Part shown: positions 27,001-35,434 of the stretch, piece by piece | Position numbering within the stretch: the stretch's first letter is position 1 | Layout of the letters: every line of letters begins with the position of its first letter | Translations under genes and position numbers: made by a program | Assembly (NCBI RefSeq): GCF_013141715.1 | Contig: NZ_WHOA01000041.1 | Span: forward strand, 29,060-93,059 | Direction of reading: 5' to 3' | Source: Paenibacillus phytorum | GTDB lineage: Bacteria; Bacillota; Bacilli; Paenibacillales; NBRC-103111 | DNA: 64,000 nucleotides | The notes under the pieces: generated by a model | Databases searched by the model: none | Told to the model about the DNA's origin: nothing | What the model saw: the letters and a program-made list of their open reading frames with translations, nothing else

Positions 27001-27159
27001 ATTGTCATGAAACATATCAGCAAACATCAAGAACAGCGCGGAACCCGGGTCCGGATTTTCAGGCGTGAACCGCCACTCCGGCGTATAGTATGGCGCCATT
27101 TCCTTCATTTGCGCGATCAAATCGGGTAAATCTCTGGAATCAATTTTGGGAGGTTGCAC
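24085..27159 (-). CDS. eCIS baseplate J/gp6-like wedge protein (Afp11-like)
   Basis: A 1024-aa protein. The start 'MQPPKIDSRDLPDLIAQMKE' with 'YYTPEWRFTPENPDPGSALF' and the C-terminal 'GRIRVGDGIHGMRPPKGGLE' then 'VTSGQIGNVGARQIN' identify it as the large baseplate wedge of contractile injection systems, homologous in function to T4 gp6. The start is GTG 27159 behind GAGGAGGTGGAG. It follows gp25 by 51 bases. The length is typical for the large eCIS wedge protein. Confidence 0.88.
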   Translation of the reverse strand: MQPPKIDSRDLPDLIAQMKEMAPYYTPEWRFTPENPDPGSALFLMFADMFHDNIKRLNRVPTKNLISFLNMFDVTLLPARPARSYLTFALNEGTKESVFISAGTQVAAAAEEGSILYETARSSLLTPALLTDVYMTSRKQDMIIRIPDEFVTASRQGYAAPTALFRLQDGDNLQEHAIYLEHSSLFTVYNTARIEIEFRNSKRRFDELSMSSQLANPELTEWLYATEEGWKTFDHVEAKGNRVTLLKAVAGEIALREVNGASGRWIQCRLKPLISGGKTLADSRLSMDHISFKTDYVDTLETGGVRPDQMFYNDIGADPSGFYPFGDQFALYGSFYIGSQEVFTKKDGDIKLSFGLQAIQNRFQPELTEQVDWKMVMKKSKFDKPPVTHVTVLEVAWEYWNGATWLRLDVGKEAGKLFYYPQEQKVRKEIHFRCPADLEATYVNGNENCWIRARILHIENAYVAQAIYLSPWVDDVSLTYKYDDRLYPAERCLALNNTVFEDRTRHSRQLEGGFEPFQPLEGSHPALHLSFDTPPVKGPISMFVSVKQQRFSEQDMPLLEWEYLRAGLMPGSHPEWVALKVIDDTNGLTQSGTVQFVGPSDFAGASLFGKEGYWIRAVNRDDKYDDSSGRVQIPTIQGMYMNTVQVLQQETIIGEIPDSKGLEETEYQLSRSGIVSEEVWVDETEFVTEEEIAEYERVGTPLMEVSRDSEGNLLQLWVRWTAVRQMADSSNRVRHYMIDRTFGRIRVGDGIHGMRPPKGGLEQLKVTYQVTSGQIGNVGARQINQMQDSIAFVGEIYNPEPASGGCQAEKLESALQRGPEMLKHRDRAVSSKDYEWLAREAYPNIAKVTCIPNRNAYMHKEIGAMTLVVLPKEGQKGSSAFPELKKQVERYILQRASSLVAFPERLQVIEPVYMEISISAIVAVEGMDAVVATEIQALEKLNRFLDPLTGNFDGKGWQIGQQIHPSVFYALLKSIRVISHVEKLYMTVYKIEDGERTELDVNRLPALPHGIIVSGKHKVVVNAL

Positions 27160-27210
27160 AGCTCCACCTCCTCTCTGTACGTGTCGTCATCGCTTCCGCA
27201 GCCAGCCTCT

Positions 27211-27612
27211 CTATTTCGATCCTTCAAATAAATAAAACGGATAGACTTGGTTAAATAAGTTATTGGTCGTACGTACCAAATAAGAAATATGAATCATCAC
27301 CTTAGCAGGGTCATCTGCTTCCGGTATGGCTTGTACATCGACTTCATGAACCCTAGGTTCCCAGTTCCGTATTGCTTCCTCGATATTACTTTGGAGCAAA
27401 TGAAGCGTTGTATCGTCCGTTAATCCGAAAATAAATTCCTGAACACCACACCCAAAACTCGGGCGCATTACCCGCTCCCCTTGTGTGGTCCCCAGAATAA
27501 CGCGGATCGCTTCGGCGATGTCTTCCTCATACTCAGACATTCGGATTCGCCCTGTTGCAGGATCGACCTGAATAGGGAATTTCCAGCCTCGTCCCAAAAA
27601 TGCTTCCGACAC
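27211..27612 (-). CDS. eCIS gp25-like baseplate protein (Afp9-like)
   Basis: A 133-aa protein of the GPW/gp25 family, with 'EDIAEAIRVILGTTQGERVM' followed by 'RPSFGCGVQEFIFG', the core signature. gp25 joins the wedge to the first sheath ring and nucleates sheath assembly. GTG start. It sits between the spike and the large wedge gene, the usual order in eCIS. Confidence 0.92.
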   Translation of the reverse strand: MSEAFLGRGWKFPIQVDPATGRIRMSEYEEDIAEAIRVILGTTQGERVMRPSFGCGVQEFIFGLTDDTTLHLLQSNIEEAIRNWEPRVHEVDVQAIPEADDPAKVMIHISYLVRTTNNLFNQVYPFYLFEGSK

Positions 27613-27630
27613 CTCGTCACGCTCCTCTCG

Positions 27631-28356
27631 TTAATTGATTTTGACCATACTGCCTTTAATATTAATGATTCCGTCGGACTTCAGATCCAGTGTTGCCCCA
27701 GCCTTCAGAGCCATCGTGGCAGAAGCTTCTATGCTAATTTGAGTGGATTTGATTTTGATTTCCTTCGTGCTCTCAATGCTGACCTCGCCTTTAGCGTTCA
27801 AGGTGATCTTCGAGGTTTGGCTCACAACCGAAATTTCATTCGCTGAGCCGCCCTTGATCGTAATCTTATTATTCCCGCTTGAATCTGCGATCGAAATACT
27901 CTCATCCTTATCCTTCAATTCAATCATTTGGCCTTTTTTCGTCTTAATCTTTATGCTCTCGTCACCACTTTTATCGTTGAAAGAAAGCTCATGACCGGAG
28001 CGTGATTTAATCATACGCAAATCATTTTTATCTGCGGGCGCAGGCGGCTTATTCTTCGGATTCCACAGCATGCCAATGACGAAAGGCATTCGCAGCTCTC
28101 CCAGATGGAAAGCGACTAAGACTTCATCCCCTACCTCCGGTATAAAAAGGCTGCCCATTTCCTTACCGCCCATTAACGTCGCGATGCGGCACCAATCCGT
28201 TTCGGTCTCTGTTTCCTGCATGGGAAGCTTGAGCTTCACTCGCCCCATTTTATCAGGATCGGTATTATTTGTTACAATGGCAACCATGACGCCACCTAAT
28301 TTCTGACTGGCAAAATCGGACACGCCACCTATCGTAATATCGGGAGTTTTGAACAT
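27631..28356 (-). CDS. eCIS spike, gp5/VgrG C-terminal-like (OB fold plus beta-helix)
   Basis: A 241-aa protein. Residues 20-110 form the gp5 OB-like domain of baseplate assembly protein V (VAIVTNNTDPDKMGRVKLKL, FHLGELRMPFVIGMLWNPKN). The last 100 residues are short alternating beta strands (KITIKGG, EVSIESTKEIKIKS, TLDLKSDGIINIKG) that would form the trimeric needle. It has no lysozyme domain. No separate PAAR protein is visible, so this needle may be the tip. Its start overlaps the stop of the gp27-like gene (TAATG), so the usual one-piece VgrG is here two coupled genes. Confidence 0.85.
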   Translation of the reverse strand: MFKTPDITIGGVSDFASQKLGGVMVAIVTNNTDPDKMGRVKLKLPMQETETETDWCRIATLMGGKEMGSLFIPEVGDEVLVAFHLGELRMPFVIGMLWNPKNKPPAPADKNDLRMIKSRSGHELSFNDKSGDESIKIKTKKGQMIELKDKDESISIADSSGNNKITIKGGSANEISVVSQTSKITLNAKGEVSIESTKEIKIKSTQISIEASATMALKAGATLDLKSDGIINIKGSMVKIN

Positions 28357-29444
28357 TAGACCGCATTTCCTCCCAACTGAAACCGAGTTGTATAGCCTTC
28401 GTCGTCATAAATGTGTGTTGCTCCAGTAATATAGTATGTCTGGTCGAACGATTTCCCAACACCACTGAGTTTGATATATCGACCGGCACGAATCTCAGGA
28501 ATCCCAATGCATTCCCCGTTACCGCTTATCAGCTTCATCGCTCGGCGATTCAGGATCGCATTCGCGTAGCTTTTGGCTTCTTCCACGGAGGTCACATTCG
28601 TATACATATGCTCGACGAAATCACCTTTAGATGCCAAGATATCCTTGCCCGTCTTGCTATTCGAACCCAGCTTCGTAATGCTAGCCGATTTACCTTCGAT
28701 CACTTTCAGTTCTTTATTGTCCCAGGCTCTTACGGTTACACCCGTAATTTGCTCGGCTAAATTCATATCAATCATTAAACTACGGAGGGTTTTCCCCATT
28801 TCTAGCGTCATCAATGACGTCATCGCCGTGAGCGGCTTACGGAAATATAAGTTCTTCCCCACAACAAAGAAATCATAGTTAACCAAATTAGCTAAATTTT
28901 GAATAAAGTGATAGTCATTAATCTGACTCTGCGAAAGCGCAGGAAATTCCGTCGTCGTTGCATCAATATGTGTTTTGAAGCCATACGTTTTGGCGATTTC
29001 CTCAACAACATCACTATATTTCTTCTTATTCCAAGAACGAGACTTGGTCCCTTTCATCATGAGATAAGAAATGTCCATCCCCCGCACAACGAGGCCAGGA
29101 GCACCCTCTTCCGGGAAATCAACAACAACGGATGTAATATGTCCCGAAAATACAGCGGTCATTTTGTCTACATAACCTAAACTGATCTCAATGGCTTTGC
29201 CTAAAGAGAACGTAGACAGCCACTGGAACTCATTATTCGTAATATCGTACGCATTCGCAATCCGAAACGAAAAGGAGTCTGCCGTTCCATCTATGGACGT
29301 TTCAACGCGAAGAATATCAATGGCTATCGTGTCCGATATTTTCGTTCCATCTACGCTAATTAAATAGGATGGCGCATAAAAATCTTTGTACTTTTTGGCC
29401 AAGTCGTCATAGGGAAAGGAGCTCGTTTCTAATTCTAAGGGCAT
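28356..29444 (-). CDS. eCIS hub protein, gp27 / phage late-control-D-like
   Basis: A 362-aa protein of the gp27/late control D family (YAPSYLISVDGTKISDTIAI, then 'VETSIDGTADSFSFRI' and 'EISLGYVDKMTAVFSGHITS'). It forms the baseplate hub trimer on which the spike sits and whose other face starts the inner tube. It lies five bases after the LysM adaptor and is translationally coupled to the gp5-like spike downstream. Confidence 0.85.
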   Translation of the reverse strand: MPLELETSSFPYDDLAKKYKDFYAPSYLISVDGTKISDTIAIDILRVETSIDGTADSFSFRIANAYDITNNEFQWLSTFSLGKAIEISLGYVDKMTAVFSGHITSVVVDFPEEGAPGLVVRGMDISYLMMKGTKSRSWNKKKYSDVVEEIAKTYGFKTHIDATTTEFPALSQSQINDYHFIQNLANLVNYDFFVVGKNLYFRKPLTAMTSLMTLEMGKTLRSLMIDMNLAEQITGVTVRAWDNKELKVIEGKSASITKLGSNSKTGKDILASKGDFVEHMYTNVTSVEEAKSYANAILNRRAMKLISGNGECIGIPEIRAGRYIKLSGVGKSFDQTYYITGATHIYDDEGYTTRFQLGGNAV

Positions 29445-29448
29445 CGGC

Positions 29449-30075
29449 TTAATCCAGCCTCGGAACTGAAATGCGGCGTCCCGTTGCGACTTTCATAGGA
29501 TTATCAATCTGGTTGGCTTTGGCGATTTCCCGCCATAAAGTTGGATCCTCGTATTCCGTTGCAGCAATCATCCAAAGCTGTTCCCCTTGATTCAGCATCT
29601 TCAGCTTCGTCCGATCGGCCGAATGGCGGGGGATTTGCTTAAGCTGGTCTTTTTTGCTCAGCGTGGATTTAAAGGTCACTTTCAGCTTGGCACGAACCGG
29701 AACTCCGGTTTCCAGAAACATCGTGAAGTGCTGATTTACCGCCACAACTACCCCTTTGAAATCCAGAGAACCCCAAACAAATCGGCAAAGCGGCGGTGCA
29801 TGGATCTCCTTCTCAACATCCAGGAGACCTGAGATTTTCTTCGTAAGCAGGCGAACGTCCGTCCCTCTTTCGTAGGTGTCAAAATAAAAATCCATGGACA
29901 GCGTCGTTGTCCCTCCACTCACGAATTGAGCGATGGGCATGGACAGACCCGGCACTGTTTTCCAAGAATAGCTGTTATTCGTGTCTAGGGTATACTCACC
30001 CGGATTGAACATCACTTGTACATTTTCTGTTTTGCTTCCCTTATGAACGATAATCATTGCTTTCTTGAGCGCCAT
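29449..30075 (-). CDS. eCIS LysM-domain hub adaptor (Afp7/Pvc7-like)
   Basis: A 208-aa protein. The N-terminal part 'VQVMFNPGEYTLDTNNSYSW' with 'GGTTTLSMDFYFDTYERGTD' is the Afp7-like domain, and the C-terminal 45 residues form a LysM-like module (IAATEYEDPTLWREIAKANQ, ending RRISVPRL). In characterised eCIS this protein clamps hub and wedge, like T4 gp53. AAAGGA precedes the ATG. The gene order tube - long protein - LysM - hub - spike - gp25 matches Gram-positive eCIS loci. Confidence 0.88.
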   Translation of the reverse strand: MALKKAMIIVHKGSKTENVQVMFNPGEYTLDTNNSYSWKTVPGLSMPIAQFVSGGTTTLSMDFYFDTYERGTDVRLLTKKISGLLDVEKEIHAPPLCRFVWGSLDFKGVVVAVNQHFTMFLETGVPVRAKLKVTFKSTLSKKDQLKQIPRHSADRTKLKMLNQGEQLWMIAATEYEDPTLWREIAKANQIDNPMKVATGRRISVPRLD

Positions 30076-30138
30076 AGGTGTCTGTCCTTTCTGCTATTAT
30101 CTATACTTAACGTTATTAACGATTTATGACGAAAATAA

Positions 30139-33100
30139 TTAGATGCCTCGACGCTGCCGCTCGAACTTCATCTTTTTCTCAATTTCGCGGTAAACTTTGT
30201 CCGCAATTTTTGCTATGTCCAGCTGCGGGAGCTGTTTCATCAGCTCCTGCAGCTGCTCCGCACTTAGCTCCGGCGCCGCCTGCTGAACCGGCGCTGCTGG
30301 GGTTGGTGCTTCGTCTGCGCTTGCTTTGGTGCGCAGCCAGTCCATCTCCAGCGGCGCTTCGGCTAGCGCGCTGCTGATCTCTGCGGCTGGAGTTTGTTTG
30401 TGCTCCAGCGTGGGTTGCTGGCTCTGCGAGGCTAAGTAATCTTTCCTCGCGGTTGGCGTGCTGCGTTGGCTGGCGTTTAGCACGCCGCCGGCTAGTGTTT
30501 GCCGCTGCACCTGCGTGGGCAGCGGCTTGATGGCTGCAGCAGCCAAGCTCCCGCTGCTGCTGTGGGTCATGCTGGCGCTGCGCTGAGCGCCAGCTGTAGT
30601 TGCTGCGGCGGCGCTGCCGATGGCAGCCGCCTGGGTGAGACCCGCAGGAGCAGCGCGAAGCGCTCCTGCGCTGCTCGCCAGCAGCGGCATGACACGCGGT
30701 GTCATGCTCACGGGCTGGCGAGCGATCGGCGCATGCGCAGCACGCGCACCGCCTGCACTACTTGCTGCCAGCGAAGCAGCAGCTGGCTCAACCCCCTGAG
30801 TGCGCTCCTCTTCCAGCGCGCTCACTCTAGCCCGAATGGTTCGTTCCGCTGAATCTGACTGGAAGCCGCTGGCTTCCAGTCGATTCTCCGAACCATTCCC
30901 TGCCTGCAGCTCGCGCTCGCTGTCATCGACAATGACTTGTCTCTGAACATGCTCGACTTGCGCCCTGCGCCAAACGGCTCGGCCGGTCTGACTTGTCGTT
31001 TGCCCAGCAACCCCTTCGCCTGCTGCTCGGTAATCCATCGTTTGACTCGTTCTTCTTGCACCTGTGCGAATATCCGCTGTTCGCCCGGCTTCTCCTGGGC
31101 TTGTTCGACTCGTCAACTGTCGGGTCATTGCTTCACCCGTCCCAGTTTGAGTCATCGGCTGTCTAGCCCCACCAATCTCTGATCGAATTGTCGTCATTAC
31201 CTCGGTATCGATCTTTCTTTGTATCGCTGCTTGCTGTTCTCTTACTCGATCGATTCCCGTCGGCCCGCCTGTTCTTCTTACCATGTCCACAGGTGACCGG
31301 TTTATAGTTCCTTTAACAAGCTCCAGTGAAGTCTTGCTTGTTATTTCATCACTTGTTCTGTCTTTGCTTATTGTGTTACTGCTTACTCTCCCCATTGCTC
31401 TGTTACTTGACTTTTCACTGGCACTTTCTCGAACGGTTCCCTTTACAGCCTCATTGTCCGTCCCAGTCTCACCTATCAGCCCTTTTTCAGCTTGCCTCCA
31501 AATGGCACGAACGGAAGCTGGATCTGATAGCTCAGTATTACGGGAGAAGCTGCGCTGTAATCCTATTTGATCTGCATTCACTGAAAGACTTGGACCAATC
31601 TTCTTCAAACTGTTTTCAACTACTTTTGTAGCTATCTCAGAAGCTAAACTTTGAGAGGAGGGGAAGTCACCGCGTGACTTCGTCCCTAATCTATCTACGT
31701 TCGTCCTTGAAGGTTGTTGTCTACCCTCTTCCAACAGTCTCCAACCTGCTGACCCAACAGAAGTACGAAAAATCCGTCGAGCCTCCGGCTTAGGAGAACC
31801 AGCTCTAGCTTGTAGGCTAGTTTGAAAACCATCAAGTCGATTCTCAGAACCAGCGTTCCTTTTAGCTTCTGCTGCCAAGTTCAGACTTGTTTTTATTTTT
31901 CTGACACTGGATTCGGTCATTTTTGCAGCTAGTTCAGAAGCTAAAGTTGGAGTAGAAAGTATGCTTCGCACAGAAGCTGGTTTTTCTTCCTCTTGTGTCG
32001 CAGATTGTTGCTTCCTTAGCTCACTATTTACTTCGGTTCCTGCTGCCTTGCGAAATACACGCCCAACCTCTTGCAGCTGTATTCGCGAGCTGGCTTGCAA
32101 GCTAGCTCGATATCCCTCAAGCGGCTTCATAGCAATAGCACCCAGCGCATCTGATGTTTGGTCCCTAAGTATCGCTGACCTCGCAGCTATTGGGAAAATC
32201 CGCCCCATTTTCATGCTTGTTTCATCTTGCTCTTCAGGTTTCGAAGCCGCTCGGAGAACACGCTGTGAATCCTGTAAAAAAGAACTGGCTTGCAGACTGG
32301 CCAGATATCCCTCACGGGGACCCCCTGCTTGGAGTGTCACTCTATTGGCACTAGGATTGGAAGATAGTTGTGTACTACCCGCTTTCCTTTGCGCTTTTAC
32401 AGCTGCACTTGTGCTCCTATTTGGTTGTACTGCCTCAGAGTGTGACTGCATTCTCGATTCCAAATTCGGATTCGCAGCCGATCTCGCGATGGCTAGGGAA
32501 TTATCAGCGTTACTATGTACGATATTCTCCCTCCGCATAATCCGCGGAATGTGAGTAGTCATTGTTAGGTGATCGGAGATCACCTGAAAATTTTTTTGTG
32601 GAACTTTATGTATACTCCCAACAAATGAATCATTAGAAGAGTTTTGTCTTTGTTTTTGTCGTTGGACCAGCTGCTTTAGCAATTTCTCGTTGCTTTGAAT
32701 TTTCACAACAGATTCTAGTCCATTGTCCATTACACTTGCTTTTCTATGTATCTGTGAAGGATAAGCAGCCTCTACAAATCGAGATGCTTCAATACCTTGC
32801 TCATTCACTTGTTTAGTAACGAGCTTAGTAAGGCGTTCCATCATGGAGGAGCCTTGATTTCTCTTGTTAGCTTCACGCGTTCTTGAACGAGTTTCCCAAT
32901 TATTATTTGAGATAGCTTCCGAAATCGGCTCCTGTCCATTCCCCATCTCAAGCTTTTGACCAGCAGAAGAATTTGTCTCTAACTGCACTGATTGGCGTGT
33001 ATGTTCATCTTGCAGCACTTGATTCCGTACTTGATCCTGGTTTCGATTTTGTTTCGTTACCTGACCCGGTACTTGATTCTCTACTTGATTCAGTTCTTGC

Positions 33101-34677
33101 TCCTGATTCTGTACTTGAATCTGCTTTCGATCTTGCCTTTGCTCTTTACCCTGATCCCGCTCCTGCGATCTTTCCTGCGTATGCACTTGCACTTTTTCCT
33201 GCTCTAGCTCACGCATTCGATCTACTAGATCCTCTTGCACTTGCCTTCTCACCGAAGCCAAAGCATTATCTTGATGCACCACTTGAGCTGTTAGTCGCTC
33301 TTGTCCAAGTCCCTCTACTTGCTCATTCGGCTTACGCCAAACATGCGGCACACTCTGCCGGGCTCCCCTTGATGTCGAAGCATGCATAGCAAAAGGCAAA
33401 GTTGAAGTCAATCGTGCTGCATTAATAGCTAATGGTTGTTGACTATCAGCCAGAAAACCTCTAGCAGTTGAAGCTTCTTCCTTACGATTTAGTTTCCCAT
33501 CGCTCTTCGGCTCACCTATCGGTGACAATAGAGCAGTTGGCGAAACATCCTCCTTATCAGTGGCATTAGCCATATTTCTGACAAGTAAGCTTCTAATAAA
33601 ATGCACAGAAGCAGGTGCTTCTGCATTCGAAAAGGGCCCCTCACCAAGCTTAGGCAATGAGTGATTATACTGCGGAAGTCTTCCCTTTTGTGGCGTTGGT
33701 GTTTGGTTCGCACCATTTAAATAGAGCTTGGCAGCATGCAGGTAAGACGGCTGCATCCCAATTGTAGATACCACAGAAGGTGCAGTAGCAGAGTGACCTA
33801 CCTTGGCATCAGGCAAACCAGCGCTTGGTTTCCCTTCTTGGAACTGCTCTATCCATTGCGATGTATGCCGAATAGCATCCACATGTTTGACTACTTGTAC
33901 ATGATTATCCATAGGTGCAGCTCTGTGTACGATTGAGCGCTTCGTATGTTTTGTATGTTGAGGTCCATTCACCGATTGCGATTGTTGATTTGGGTTAATG
34001 CTTTGGGCATGAGAAAGCATCCCAATTGAAGCGGTAATCTGCCGAATAGATCGTTGGATTAACGGTGAATTCCCTTTGTTAACGTAGTTAATTGAATTTG
34101 ATTTCTTTGGCGGCTTCGACTGCTTCTCACCCAACATCTCATGAGCAGCAGCAGTTTGATGATTCATTTGATTTACGGATAGTTCCGCATTCTTTTTGCT
34201 TTTTCGTCCTTTTTTCTTGCTCATCTCGTCAGTAAGTACTTGCATCTGTTGGTGAGACGATTGTACATCCGATTGGCTTGAAAAATAATCAACAGCCGTC
34301 TGTGAAGGAAGCCTGTAACCACTATTCGCAATCAGCTGCTGTAACTGACGAATCGTTTGCTTTTTCGTAATCAGGAGTGCTGATTCGGGATGCTGCAAGC
34401 TTTGCAGCTGCAGTTGCAGCTGGATAACCCACGACTGATCATTAATATCCGTTAAAGCCGATAATTCTTTATCCGTGAGAATTCCTTTTTGTTTAAAAAT
34501 TAGAGCTAATAGACCTAAATAGTTATTACGCCAAAATCCGTATTTGCCCATAATGCCGGATGCAAACTGTTTGGATTCCCTGGCTGCACGTCCTGCTGAA
34601 CTACTGCTAGCAGCAGAAATCTGCAAAATACCCTTGGTTCTCTTCCCTCGGGGTTTATGCGATTGTCGAGATTTCAT
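30139..34677 (-). CDS. Giant low-complexity eCIS protein with conserved C-terminal tail
   Basis: A 1512-aa protein, by far the largest of the locus. The N-terminus is basic (MKSRQSHKPRGKRTKG) and followed by a structured-looking 120 residues. Residues about 500-600 are a Gln/Glu/Asn/Arg-rich tract (QVQNQEQELNQVENQV...). A module recurs with (E/D)G(Y/F)xxSLQA near 790, 857 and 954, each followed by a (R)(V/I)(L/F)R element, plus LASE(L/I)A(A/T)K near 925 and 1019. The C-terminus is Ala-rich and ends with a helix-like KIADKVYREIEKKMKFERQR motif of the kind seen in companion proteins of other eCIS. The start is ATG 34677 behind TTAGGGGGA, rather than GTG 34749. Candidate roles are length control or cargo/tube-lumen scaffold; no tape measure is otherwise visible. 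Function unproven. Confidence 0.7.
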   Translation of the reverse strand: MKSRQSHKPRGKRTKGILQISAASSSSAGRAARESKQFASGIMGKYGFWRNNYLGLLALIFKQKGILTDKELSALTDINDQSWVIQLQLQLQSLQHPESALLITKKQTIRQLQQLIANSGYRLPSQTAVDYFSSQSDVQSSHQQMQVLTDEMSKKKGRKSKKNAELSVNQMNHQTAAAHEMLGEKQSKPPKKSNSINYVNKGNSPLIQRSIRQITASIGMLSHAQSINPNQQSQSVNGPQHTKHTKRSIVHRAAPMDNHVQVVKHVDAIRHTSQWIEQFQEGKPSAGLPDAKVGHSATAPSVVSTIGMQPSYLHAAKLYLNGANQTPTPQKGRLPQYNHSLPKLGEGPFSNAEAPASVHFIRSLLVRNMANATDKEDVSPTALLSPIGEPKSDGKLNRKEEASTARGFLADSQQPLAINAARLTSTLPFAMHASTSRGARQSVPHVWRKPNEQVEGLGQERLTAQVVHQDNALASVRRQVQEDLVDRMRELEQEKVQVHTQERSQERDQGKEQRQDRKQIQVQNQEQELNQVENQVPGQVTKQNRNQDQVRNQVLQDEHTRQSVQLETNSSAGQKLEMGNGQEPISEAISNNNWETRSRTREANKRNQGSSMMERLTKLVTKQVNEQGIEASRFVEAAYPSQIHRKASVMDNGLESVVKIQSNEKLLKQLVQRQKQRQNSSNDSFVGSIHKVPQKNFQVISDHLTMTTHIPRIMRRENIVHSNADNSLAIARSAANPNLESRMQSHSEAVQPNRSTSAAVKAQRKAGSTQLSSNPSANRVTLQAGGPREGYLASLQASSFLQDSQRVLRAASKPEEQDETSMKMGRIFPIAARSAILRDQTSDALGAIAMKPLEGYRASLQASSRIQLQEVGRVFRKAAGTEVNSELRKQQSATQEEEKPASVRSILSTPTLASELAAKMTESSVRKIKTSLNLAAEAKRNAGSENRLDGFQTSLQARAGSPKPEARRIFRTSVGSAGWRLLEEGRQQPSRTNVDRLGTKSRGDFPSSQSLASEIATKVVENSLKKIGPSLSVNADQIGLQRSFSRNTELSDPASVRAIWRQAEKGLIGETGTDNEAVKGTVRESASEKSSNRAMGRVSSNTISKDRTSDEITSKTSLELVKGTINRSPVDMVRRTGGPTGIDRVREQQAAIQRKIDTEVMTTIRSEIGGARQPMTQTGTGEAMTRQLTSRTSPGEAGRTADIRTGARRTSQTMDYRAAGEGVAGQTTSQTGRAVWRRAQVEHVQRQVIVDDSERELQAGNGSENRLEASGFQSDSAERTIRARVSALEEERTQGVEPAAASLAASSAGGARAAHAPIARQPVSMTPRVMPLLASSAGALRAAPAGLTQAAAIGSAAAATTAGAQRSASMTHSSSGSLAAAAIKPLPTQVQRQTLAGGVLNASQRSTPTARKDYLASQSQQPTLEHKQTPAAEISSALAEAPLEMDWLRTKASADEAPTPAAPVQQAAPELSAEQLQELMKQLPQLDIAKIADKVYREIEKKMKFERQRRGI

Positions 34678-34749
34678 AAACAATCCCCCTAAGAGTTTTG
34701 CTTTAGCAAAACTAGCATCGTAAGCATTTACTGAGTTTTTCGAGCACAC

Positions 34750-35205
34750 TTATTTTTTGAAAATAGTTTTCAAACCGGCATGCACCAGCTCGATCGACTC
34801 GATAGCTACATTACCGCTGCTGGCATTCAAATCAGGTCCGTTCCATTTCACCGGAAAAGCACTGAAAAAATTCCATCGGCACATCTCCGTACCTGCCTGA
34901 TTGTGTAGAATAATGGAGCCATTTTTACGCTTTATTTTGCCTTGGGCGACACCATTGTACCATTCCCAAAGCTCGCTGGAAGTGGTGATGCCTCTTTTTA
35001 GCACAATATTAGGATACTTCGTATGTTCGATCATGTAGTGGGGGTGCGTGTTCACGCCGCCTTCCCATAAGGGCTTAACTTCCGTTTCAGACTTCATGCC
35101 TGTTACTTCAGAAAAACCGCCGACAATAAGTCCGTCAAGCTCTACCTCGAACCGGAATGCGCCACCTACGTTATGCAATTTGGACTCGTTTTTGGACTGT
35201 TTCAC
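34750..35205 (-). CDS. eCIS second tube protein / tube initiator (Afp5-like)
   Basis: A 151-aa protein of the T4-gp19-like tube family (FRFEVELDGLIVGGFSEVTG, IESIELVHAGL). It is more divergent than the main tube protein at 35872 (about 30% by eye) and is placed after the assembly protein, as is the tube-initiator in eCIS, which docks the tube on the hub. It starts at GTG 35205 behind AGAGGTGAG, only 7 bases after the end of the DUF6760 frame. Confidence 0.87.
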   Translation of the reverse strand: MKQSKNESKLHNVGGAFRFEVELDGLIVGGFSEVTGMKSETEVKPLWEGGVNTHPHYMIEHTKYPNIVLKRGITTSSELWEWYNGVAQGKIKRKNGSIILHNQAGTEMCRWNFFSAFPVKWNGPDLNASSGNVAIESIELVHAGLKTIFKK

Positions 35206-35212
35206 TTGTTAC

Positions 35213-35434
35213 TCACCTCTTACCGAACACATCAAACGGATTGTCAGGCTGCTTTTTACCATCTTCGTTCAGATTGCGGTTGATGCGGGATATTTCCTCA
35301 CACCACGTTCGGCGCTCCCGGTGCTCCATTGACATGATTTCATCATGCGTCCAATGAAAGTAGTAAGCAATAAAGCCCGCTTCCTCATAGATCTTGTCAA
35401 TGGGATAACCCGTTATGCCCCCGCCATCTCGTCC
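35213..35434 (-). CDS. DUF6760-like frame, probably reached by -1 frameshift from the upstream gene
   Basis: A conserved reading frame of 73 codons ending in TGA at 35213-35215. It contains YPIDKIYEEAGFIAYYFHWT then 'HDEIMSMEHRERRTW', which I recognise as the DUF6760-type small protein found next to tail-assembly genes in eCIS and phages. The frame has no ATG, GTG or TTG before the conserved part; the only initiation-like codon is ATA at 35416-35414, overlapping the TAA of the upstream gene. The frame is exactly -1 relative to gene 35413-35790 and is open back through that gene's T TTT TTG heptamer. I therefore annotate it as the extension of a 192-residue frameshift product. Alternatives: ATA initiation, or a recently lost ATG. 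Confidence 0.7.
   Translation of the reverse strand, partial: GRDGGGITGYPIDKIYEEAGFIAYYFHWTHDEIMSMEHRERRTWCEEISRINRNLNEDGKKQPDNPFDVFGKR

Noticed and set aside
30126..33400. Several long plus-strand open frames opposite the 1512-aa eCIS gene
   Set aside because: They are low-complexity shadows of the real minus-strand gene, with no ribosome sites and no recognisable domains.
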